This document shows positions 51,825 to 57,951 of a stretch of 57,951 nt of DNA, in pieces. Source of the stretch: JAYPHU01 sp038127535 (GTDB lineage Bacteria > Pseudomonadota > Alphaproteobacteria > Rhodospirillales > UBA2165); the NCBI GenBank assembly GCA_038127535.1, contig JAYPHU010000025.1, positions 1 to 57,951 on the forward strand, in the 5' to 3' direction. Made by a program: the position numbers and the translations under genes. The notes under the pieces are model-generated. The model was given only the letters and a program-made list of their open reading frames with translations. It searched no databases and had not been told where the DNA came from. How positions within the stretch are numbered: position 1 is the stretch's first letter; every line of letters starts with the position of its first letter.

Positions 51825-52865
51825 ATGCTCTCGCGACTTTTCGGTTTTCTATCCGCGGATATGGCCATCGATTTGGGAACGGCGAACACACTGGTGTACG
51901 TCAAAGGAAAGAACATCGTTCTGAACGAACCGTCCGTAGTCGCCATCGCGAAAGTGCGCGACAAGAAACAAGTCCTCGCCGTCGGTGAGGAGGCCAAGAT
52001 GATGCTTGGCCGGACCCCCGGCAACATCGAAGCCATCCGACCCCTGCGGGACGGTGTGATCGCCGACTTCGACATCGCTGAGGACATGATCAAATACTTC
52101 ATCCGCAAGGTACATAATCGGCGGAGCTTTGCCTCGCCGATGGTTGTCATCTGCGTGCCGTCCGGCTCCACCGCAGTGGAACGCCGCGCCATCCAGGAAT
52201 CAGCCGAGGCTGCGGGCGCGCGCAAAGTGTTCCTGATTGAAGAGCCCATGGCAGCGGCGATCGGCGCCGGCCTGCCGGTAACCGAGCCCACGGGCTCCAT
52301 GGTCGTTGATATCGGCGGCGGCACGACAGAGGTCGCGGTGCTCAGCCTGGGCGGCATTGTCTATGCCCAGTCCGTTCGCGTTGGCGGCGACAAGATGAAC
52401 GAGGCGATCATCGCCTATATCCGCCGGAACCATAACCTGCTGGTTGGTGAGTCCAGCGCCGAACGGATCAAGGAAGAGATCGGTTCCGCCTGCCCGCCGG
52501 AAGACGGCGAAGGCCGGACCATGGAGATCAAGGGCCGCGATCTGATGAACGGCGTGCCGAAGGAACTGGTGATCAGTGAACGGCAAATCGCCGAAAGCCT
52601 GGCCGAACCCGTTAGCCAGATCATCGAAGCCGTAAAGTCCGCTTTGGAGCACACGGCGCCGGAACTGGCCGCCGATATTGTCGATAAGGGCATTGTGCTG
52701 ACCGGCGGAGGCGCACTGTTGACCAATATGGATTACGTCCTGCGGTATGCGACCGGATTGCCGGTCTCAATCGCCGACGGTCCTCTCTCGTGTGTGGCCA
52801 TGGGAACCGGCCGGGCGCTTGAGGAAATGAAAAAATTGCGTCACGTTTTGACCACGATGTATTAA
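51825..52865 (+). CDS. mreB: Rod-shape actin homologue MreB
   Basis: A 346-residue actin-fold ATPase that polymerises under the membrane and guides lateral wall synthesis. An amphipathic start (MLSRLFGFLSADMAID) suits membrane binding. Phosphate 1 is DLGTANTLVYV, phosphate 2 is MVVDIGGGTTEVAVLS, and the adenosine motif is GIVLTGGGALL. It starts after AGAAGGTAATATAGGCGAA. It heads the five-gene elongasome operon, with mreC about 90 bp downstream. Confidence 0.97.
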   Translation: MLSRLFGFLSADMAIDLGTANTLVYVKGKNIVLNEPSVVAIAKVRDKKQVLAVGEEAKMMLGRTPGNIEAIRPLRDGVIADFDIAEDMIKYFIRKVHNRRSFASPMVVICVPSGSTAVERRAIQESAEAAGARKVFLIEEPMAAAIGAGLPVTEPTGSMVVDIGGGTTEVAVLSLGGIVYAQSVRVGGDKMNEAIIAYIRRNHNLLVGESSAERIKEEIGSACPPEDGEGRTMEIKGRDLMNGVPKELVISERQIAESLAEPVSQIIEAVKSALEHTAPELAADIVDKGIVLTGGGALLTNMDYVLRYATGLPVSIADGPLSCVAMGTGRALEEMKKLRHVLTTMY

Positions 52866-52951
52866 TACCTATAATCCGGCCTCGATGAGCTGGAACCCCC
52901 GCGTAGGCAACCCCATATGGTGGTGGGGAAGAGCACTTGCGGAATTAGACC

Positions 52952-53845
52952 ATGGAACAACGCCCTAGCGCCATTTTGCGGATAGCCGCTCCCCTTCGGA
53001 GTCTGGTCCAGAGATTTATGTATCTCGGCCTGATAGCGGGCGCGTTCGGGTTGATGCTGATCGGTAAGATCGACGCGGTTGTTATCGACAAGGTGCGCGC
53101 CGAAGTGACCAACGTGGTCGCACCCATCCTGCTGGGCCTGTCCCAGCCTATTGCCACCATCAATCAAGGCGTGGAGAACGTGAAGGACCTGACGGTCATC
53201 CGCGAAGAGAACCTGCGCCTGCAGAGAGAAAACGCCCGCCTGCTGCAATGGCAGATGGTCGCCCGAAAACTTGAGGCCGAGAACGCGGCGCTGAAGGCGC
53301 TGATCGCCACGGTCGATGACAAGAGGCCGCGCTTCATCAGCGCGCGGGTGATCGCCGGCACGTTGGGCGCGTTTTCCAATACCATGGTGGTCAACGCCGG
53401 CTCGGCGCATGGTCTCAAGAAAGGTCAGGCGGTTCTCAGCGACGCCGGTCTGGTCGGCCGCGTCATAGAGGTGTCCAACCAGTCGGCACGGGTTCTGCTG
53501 CTGACCGATATCAATTCCCGTATTCCGGTGGTGATCAGTTCCACCCGGACCCGGGCGATCATGGCCGGCAATAATACCACCCGGCCCAAACTCATCCATA
53601 TGTCGCCGAAAGCCCGGGTCAGCCCGAGCGAACGGATTGTGACCTCCGGCCAGGGCGGGGCCTTCCCTCCGGGTCTGCCGGTGGGCGTGGTCGCAGCCGT
53701 AAGCGACGGCGGCGTGGAAGTGCAACTGAACGCCCGCTATCACCAGATCGAATTCGTCCGGGTGGCGGATTTCGGCCTCGCAGGTTTCGTCGATACCTCG
53801 ATCCTGGCGCCGGGCACGGGGACTTCCAAGCCCCGCGGGCGATGA
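52952..53845 (+). CDS. mreC: Rod-shape protein MreC
   Basis: A 297-residue bitopic protein. A basic cytoplasmic start leads to one membrane span (about 26-46, FMYLGLIAGAFGLMLIGKID). A coiled coil is at about 85-112 (REENLRLQRENARLLQWQMVARKLEAENAAL), used for dimerisation. The periplasmic beta-barrel pair contains AHGLKKGQAVLSDAGLVGRVIEV and GNNTTRPKL. It activates PBP2-RodA in the elongasome. Its end overlaps mreD by 4 bp (ATGA). Confidence 0.93.
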   Translation: MEQRPSAILRIAAPLRSLVQRFMYLGLIAGAFGLMLIGKIDAVVIDKVRAEVTNVVAPILLGLSQPIATINQGVENVKDLTVIREENLRLQRENARLLQWQMVARKLEAENAALKALIATVDDKRPRFISARVIAGTLGAFSNTMVVNAGSAHGLKKGQAVLSDAGLVGRVIEVSNQSARVLLLTDINSRIPVVISSTRTRAIMAGNNTTRPKLIHMSPKARVSPSERIVTSGQGGAFPPGLPVGVVAAVSDGGVEVQLNARYHQIEFVRVADFGLAGFVDTSILAPGTGTSKPRGR

Positions 53846-54372
53846 ACACCGCACTTTGGCAAAAGCTTGATCAGGCGGCGCGGAACATCACGCCGTTTCT
53901 CCTGACGCTCGTTCTGGTTTTTATCAGCGTGTTGCCGACCCGGATTCCCATCTATGCCGAGGTGGCGCCGGTGTTGGCCTTGGTGGCAGTCTATCACTGG
54001 GCGATCTACCGTCCCAATCTGATGCCGCTTTGGTGCGTGTTTCTGCTTGGGCTGTTCCAGGACCTGCTGTCGGGCATGCCGCTGGGGCTGTATTGTCTGG
54101 TGTTCCTGACGGTCTATGGACTGGCCTTGACCCAGCGCAGGTTCTTTGCCGGCAAGTCTTTCTACATTTATTGGATGGGTTTCGTGGTCATCGCCTTTGT
54201 GGCGGCGGTGGAAAGCTGGCTAGTCGCCTCCATTTGGCATTTTACCGTGTTGAATTTCGAGACCGTGTTTTTCCAATATCTGGTATCATTAGGTATCTTC
54301 CCCATCGTCGCGTGGATTTTCCTGCGGTGGCAGCAGGCTTTCTTGCACCAGGATTACGATGCAGCGGGATAA
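53842..54372 (+). CDS. mreD: Rod-shape membrane protein MreD
   Basis: A 176-residue integral protein with five or so hydrophobic segments (FLLTLVLVFISVLP, VAPVLALVAVYHWAI, CVFLLGLFQDLLSGMPLG, IYWMGFVVIAFVAAVESW, YLVSLGIFPIVAWIFL). The FQDLLSGMPLG turn is the family hallmark. It overlaps mreC by 4 bp and mrdA by 14 bp, showing tight coupling. Confidence 0.92.
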   Translation: MNTALWQKLDQAARNITPFLLTLVLVFISVLPTRIPIYAEVAPVLALVAVYHWAIYRPNLMPLWCVFLLGLFQDLLSGMPLGLYCLVFLTVYGLALTQRRFFAGKSFYIYWMGFVVIAFVAAVESWLVASIWHFTVLNFETVFFQYLVSLGIFPIVAWIFLRWQQAFLHQDYDAAG

Positions 54373-56248
54373 CGACAGATATAGAACCTTCAGCCGCCGG
54401 GCGATTTTTCTGCTGGGCGGGAAGGTCGTGCTGGTCTCCGGTCTGGTCGGCCGCATGTATTATCTGCAGGTGATCGAGGGGGAGCGCTATCGCACCCTCG
54501 CCAATGACAACCGGATCAGCCTCAAACTATTGGCGCCGCCCCGCGGGCGGATCGTCGACCGGTTCGGCCGGCCCATGGCAATCAATCAGCAGAATTACCG
54601 GTTGCTGGTCGTCCCCGAGGCGACCGAAGATATCAATCAGACCCTGACGACCCTGGCCGAGATCATTGATATCGGACCGAACGAGCGCCAGCGCATCCTA
54701 CGGGAGGTGAAACGCCGCCGCCGGTTCGTCCCGATTATCATCCGGGAAAACCTAGCCTGGTCCGATGTCTCCCGAATCGAGGTCAACGCCCCGCAGTTGT
54801 CGGGCGTCTCCATCGACGTGGGCCAAAGTCGGTTTTACCCCGACGGGACGGCGACGGCGCCGATCCTGGGCTATGTCTCCAGCGTGTCCGAGAAAGAACA
54901 AACCGGTGATCCGCTGCTGCAACTGCCGGGCTTCCGGATCGGAAAGGCGGGTATCGAGAAGGTCCTGGATCTATCGCTCCGCGGGGCGAGCGGCACCAGT
55001 CAGGTGGAAGTCAATGCGCTCGGCCGCGAGATACGGGAACTGGAACGGTTCGAGGGCGCGCCGGGCAGCGAAGCCTGGCTGACCATCGACCGGGAGCTGC
55101 AGAAATTTGTCACCCGCCGGCTGGGCCAGGAATCCGCCTCCGCCGTGGTGATGGACGTACATACCGGCGAAGTGCTCTCTCTCACTTCCACGCCGAGCTT
55201 TGATCCCAACGCCTTTAACCGGGGTCTCAGCCACTCGGAATGGCAGAACTTAATCAGCAATCCCCGAGCGCCCCTCAACAACAAGGCGATCGCCGGCCAG
55301 TACGCGCCGGGCTCCACGTTTAAGATGATTGTCGCCCTGGCCGCCTTGGAAAAAGGCGTGGTGAACCAAAATACTCGGATTTTATGTTCCGGCGATGTGG
55401 AGCTTGGCAAAGCTACCTTCCACTGCTGGAAGAAACATGGCCACGGCACCATGAGCCTGGTGAACGCAATCGCCCAATCCTGCGACGTGTTCTTTTACGA
55501 AATCGCGCGGCGCACCGGCATCGACCGGATCGCCGCCATGGCGCGCAAGCTTGGCCTGGGCAAGGCCCTGCACATCGAACTGCCGGGCGAGAAGCGGGGG
55601 CTGATCCCGACCCGCGCGTGGAAGAAAAAGGCAAAGAACACATCCTGGCAGCAGGGCGAAACCTTGTTGGCGGGGATCGGGCAGGGGTTCATCCTGACCA
55701 CGCCGCTGCAGTTGGCGGTGATGACGGCCCGGTTGGTCAACGGCGGCCGCGCCGTGTTGCCGACCCTGACCCGCCAGATCGTGCATCATAACGACAATCC
55801 CGCCTTCGAGGCGGCGACCCCGGCCTTCCCCGAGATCGGGTTCAACCCGAACCATTTGAACATCATAAGCAAATCCATGGCGGCGGTGGTGAACTCGCCC
55901 GTCGGCACGGCCCATCGGTCACAGATCCAAACCCCCGGCTTTGAGATGGGCGGCAAGACCGGTACCGTGCAGGTGCGGCGCATCACCAAAGCGGAACGGG
56001 AAACCGGCGTCCGCAAAAACGAAGAACTGAAGTGGCACGAGCGGGACCACGCGATTTTTGTCGGCTACGCTCCCATTGATGCGCCGCGCTATGCGGTGTC
56101 GGTGGTGGTAGAGCATGGCGGCAGCGGCTCTACCGGTGCTGCGCCGTTGGCCCGGGATATTTTGCGTGAAGTGCAGCGCCGCGATCCGTCCCGGGGCGAG
56201 GCGCGGCTGATCCCGCCGGACGGGCCCCAACGGAACTGGGAGGGCTAG
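54359..56248 (+). CDS. mrdA: Penicillin-binding protein 2
   Basis: A 629-residue class B transpeptidase that cross-links lateral peptidoglycan with RodA. A single N-terminal anchor (about 15-35), the dimerisation/pedestal domain starting LAPPRGRIVDRFGRPMA, and the transpeptidase domain with Ser319 and Lys322 in YAPGSTFKM, an SCD variant of SxN (AQSCDVFF), and KTG in GGKTGTVQ. AFHCWKKHGHG-type zinc-like residues (TFHCWKKHGHG, GDVELG) are present as in other PBP2. It is followed by rodA after 3 bp. Confidence 0.96.
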   Translation: MQRDNDRYRTFSRRAIFLLGGKVVLVSGLVGRMYYLQVIEGERYRTLANDNRISLKLLAPPRGRIVDRFGRPMAINQQNYRLLVVPEATEDINQTLTTLAEIIDIGPNERQRILREVKRRRRFVPIIIRENLAWSDVSRIEVNAPQLSGVSIDVGQSRFYPDGTATAPILGYVSSVSEKEQTGDPLLQLPGFRIGKAGIEKVLDLSLRGASGTSQVEVNALGREIRELERFEGAPGSEAWLTIDRELQKFVTRRLGQESASAVVMDVHTGEVLSLTSTPSFDPNAFNRGLSHSEWQNLISNPRAPLNNKAIAGQYAPGSTFKMIVALAALEKGVVNQNTRILCSGDVELGKATFHCWKKHGHGTMSLVNAIAQSCDVFFYEIARRTGIDRIAAMARKLGLGKALHIELPGEKRGLIPTRAWKKKAKNTSWQQGETLLAGIGQGFILTTPLQLAVMTARLVNGGRAVLPTLTRQIVHHNDNPAFEAATPAFPEIGFNPNHLNIISKSMAAVVNSPVGTAHRSQIQTPGFEMGGKTGTVQVRRITKAERETGVRKNEELKWHERDHAIFVGYAPIDAPRYAVSVVVEHGGSGSTGAAPLARDILREVQRRDPSRGEARLIPPDGPQRNWEG

Positions 56249-56251
56249 GCG

Positions 56252-57400
56252 ATGGCGTTGATCCCCACCCGGCAGCCCGAGATGACCTTCGGCCAGAAAC
56301 TATGGCAGGTGAACTGGCTGTTTGTGCTGTTGATCTCCGTGACCGCGTCGGTCGGCTTTGGCATGCTGTATTCGGCGGCCGACGGTAAGATTGATCCTTG
56401 GGCGTCGCGGCAGATGGTGCGCTTCGGCGTGGCGGTCTTACTTATGATCGCCGTCGCGGTGACCTCCATCCGGTTCTGGCTGCGCCACGCCTATCTGATT
56501 TACTTCCTCAGTTTGGCGCTGTTGCTCGTGGTGGAGTTTGCGGGCTCCGTGGGCATGGGCGCGCAACGCTGGATTGATCTCAAGTTCATCACCATCCAGC
56601 CCTCCGAAATGATGAAGATCGCCATCATCCTGGTGCTGGCCCGCTATTTCTACGCCAGCCGGATGGAGGATGTGGAGCGGCTGACCTATGTCATCTTCCC
56701 GGCCCTTCTGCTGGCCGCGCCGGCCTACCTGATCATCCGCCAGCCCGATCTGGGCACGGCGGTTATCCTAGCGGCGACGGGCGTGGTGATGTTCTATCTG
56801 GCGGGGATCAGACTGTGGATTTTCATCACCGCCGGCATCGCCGCCGTCGGCGCGATATTCCCGGTGTGGAACTTCGTCTTGCTGGATTACCAAAAGCAAC
56901 GTCTCCTCACCTATCTGAACCCGGAGCTGGACCCCTTGGGCGCAGGCTATCACGTCATGCAGTCGAAGATCGCGCTCGGCTCCGGCGGGGTGTTCGGCAA
57001 GGGCTTCCTGGAGGGCAGCCAGAGCCATCTCAGCTTCCTGCCTGAAATGCACACCGACTTCATCTTCACTATGCTGGCGGAAGAATTCGGCCTGGCCGGT
57101 GGCGTGGCGTTGCTGGGGCTCTATATCCTGATCCTGGTGTTCGGCTTCGCCATCGCCATCCGCTGCCGCCACCATTTCGGCCGGCTGATCGCCATGGGCG
57201 TGATGACCACATTCTTTCTGAGCTTCTTTGTCAATATCGCCATGGTCATGGGCCTGTTGCCGGTGGTCGGCATGCCCCTGCCGCTGATCTCCTACGGCGG
57301 CACTGCGATGCTCACGTTGATGATCGGGTTCGGGCTCGTGCTCTGCGCCTATGTTCACCGGGACACGCCGATCGGCCCCGGCGCGGCGGACGTGTATTGA
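56252..57400 (+). CDS. rodA: Peptidoglycan glycosyltransferase RodA
   Basis: A 382-residue SEDS protein with about ten membrane helices that polymerises glycan strands in the elongasome. Conserved features: GAQRWIDLKFITIQPSEMMK, ARYFYASR, RQPDLGTAVILAATG, the catalytic-site loop AGYHVMQSKIALGSGGVFGKG, FLPEMHTDFIFTMLAEEFGL, and the C-terminal GMPLPLISYGGTAMLTLMIGFGLV. It is the last gene of mreBCD-mrdA-rodA. Confidence 0.97.
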   Translation: MALIPTRQPEMTFGQKLWQVNWLFVLLISVTASVGFGMLYSAADGKIDPWASRQMVRFGVAVLLMIAVAVTSIRFWLRHAYLIYFLSLALLLVVEFAGSVGMGAQRWIDLKFITIQPSEMMKIAIILVLARYFYASRMEDVERLTYVIFPALLLAAPAYLIIRQPDLGTAVILAATGVVMFYLAGIRLWIFITAGIAAVGAIFPVWNFVLLDYQKQRLLTYLNPELDPLGAGYHVMQSKIALGSGGVFGKGFLEGSQSHLSFLPEMHTDFIFTMLAEEFGLAGGVALLGLYILILVFGFAIAIRCRHHFGRLIAMGVMTTFFLSFFVNIAMVMGLLPVVGMPLPLISYGGTAMLTLMIGFGLVLCAYVHRDTPIGPGAADVY

Positions 57401-57447
57401 CCCGAACCACGCCGGCCGACTGCTGGCATCACGGCCTCAACAATAAG

Positions 57448-57477
57448 TCGACAACCAGCAACTGGATTTGCTATACA
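57448..57477 (+). promoter_or_regulatory. Candidate tRNA-Lys promoter
   Basis: TCGACA, an 18-bp spacer, TATACA, about 70 bp before the tRNA. The boxes are plausible but not consensus. Confidence 0.4.
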
Positions 57478-57545
57478 CGCACGCCGCGCAGGCAGTTGGT
57501 TTCAGCGTAGCGGAAACATGACAGCGCGATCCCAACTTTGGGTAC

Positions 57546-57621
<76 letters not shown>

Positions 57622-57676
57622 ATATTTTCAATGACTTATATGTAAATTGCCGTCCGAAGCGTCGGCGGCAAGCTGC

Positions 57677-57697
57677 TATAGGTGCAGTATAGGTGCA
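57677..57697 (+). repeat. Tandem direct repeat TATAGGTGCA
   Basis: Two exact 10-bp copies start 11 bp (one helical turn) apart, 55 bp after the tRNA-Lys end. This spacing suits side-by-side protein binding, for example by a recombinase or regulator of an element beyond the window. Confidence 0.6.
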
Positions 57698-57720
57698 AAA
57701 TAACATACGCTTAAGTGGCT

Positions 57721-57757
57721 ACAAACACCCCCCTTTGGCTCGAGGGGGTGCCTTTGT
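57721..57757 (+). terminator. Hairpin downstream of tRNA-Lys
   Basis: ACAAACACCCCC ... GGGGGTGCCTTTGT forms a stem with a two-base bulge and an 11-base loop. It may terminate the tRNA transcript. Confidence 0.55.
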
Positions 57758-57951
57758 CAGGCGGCTACGGGCTATATCCTTCGCGCTCTGTTTTCAAAAT
57801 TACAAAGAACCAGGTGGGTAATCTGTTTACGATCCATGGTCCGCTAAGGGATTCTTAGCCGCCCCCCCCCACCTAAAACCTTCCTCCCTCCCATTACGGG
57901 ATAGTATTTCACGCATTTCCGCTGTAATATTCGGGCTACGAAGAACACCTT

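Larger units (their letters stand above)
57622..57951. other. Terminal 330 bp without a recognisable gene
   Basis: No reading frame here looks like a known protein. The stretch holds a tandem 10-bp direct repeat TATAGGTGCA (57677-57686 and 57688-57697), a hairpin at 57721-57757, and a 9-C run at 57862. A minus-strand frame entering from the right edge (about 34 codons) is too short to judge. Confidence 0.5.

Noticed and set aside
57770..57951. Minus-strand coding frame entering from the right edge (about 34 codons)
   Set aside because: It reads GVLRSPNITAEMREILSRNG and then ends soon after a C/G run; too short and motif-free to call a gene.

Overview
The window looks like a chromosomal segment of a GC-rich alphaproteobacterium. 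The evidence is a circularly permuted two-piece tmRNA with an ANDN...AVAA tag, an alphaproteobacterial-type SspB beside it, a PhaR-controlled polyhydroxybutyrate (PHB) locus, ThyX, class I fumarase, a leuA leader peptide with a leucine-codon run, and the mreBCD-mrdA-rodA block. The order or family within the class cannot be fixed from this sequence. Most of the window is core housekeeping DNA.

Layout. 1-4.3 kb: a cut metallo-beta-lactamase-fold gene, tRNA-Glu, a TetR-like regulator, an RpoH-type sigma factor, proC, a YbjN-like gene and a UbiK/BMFP-like protein. 4.4-14.3 kb: forward-strand housekeeping genes hldD, lgt, an NDUFAF7-like methyltransferase, pgeF, an unknown lipoprotein, prs, metY-like, rplY, pth and ychF. 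14.4-15.6 kb: a broken PAS-GGDEF gene. 15.9-18.3 kb: an acyl-CoA operon (crotonase, CaiB/BaiF CoA transferase, small exported protein). 18.4-24.4 kb: a complete PHB locus with phaA, phaJ-like and phaR on the minus strand and phaP, phaB, phaC plus a small protein on the plus strand. A divergent AT-rich regulatory region with TTGCA-type palindromes lies between phaR and phaP. 24.8-30.3 kb: sulfatase, a broken SemiSWEET, a hydrolase, fumarase, sspB and the permuted ssrA. 30.4-38.7 kb: thyX, hflKC, a DUF2065 protein, degP, a DUF1015 protein, an unknown protein and a VOC protein. 38.7-39.4 kb: remnants of two genes. 39.4-44.8 kb: a Crp/Fnr regulator, miaA and ilvI-ilvN-ilvC. 44.8-49.6 kb: a divergent catabolic trio (reductive-dehalogenase-like Fe-S protein and PaaK-like CoA ligase on minus; fused flavin monooxygenase/old-yellow-enzyme on plus). 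49.8-51.6 kb: leucine leader peptide and leuA. 51.8-57.4 kb: the rod-shape and elongasome operon. 57.5 kb to the end: tRNA-Lys and a stretch without a recognisable gene.

How it works together. The PHB locus holds every step from acetyl-CoA to granule: thiolase, reductase, synthase, phasin, repressor, and a MaoC-type hydratase that could feed beta-oxidation intermediates. ssrA and sspB are consecutive on one strand, pairing the tag-encoding RNA with the ClpXP adaptor for tagged proteins. hflKC and degP form an envelope protein quality-control group. The branched-chain genes are split into ilvI-ilvN-ilvC and leuA, each with structured leader DNA.

Gaps between genes carry many palindromic units sharing a CCCCGAG...CTCGGGG core and GTCAT/GGATC flanks, plus a CCACAGAG-type inverted repeat. 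They cluster at gene ends and next to decayed genes. The least ordinary content is the 44.8-49.6 kb catabolic trio, the ssrA-sspB pair, the leader structures, and four decayed loci.
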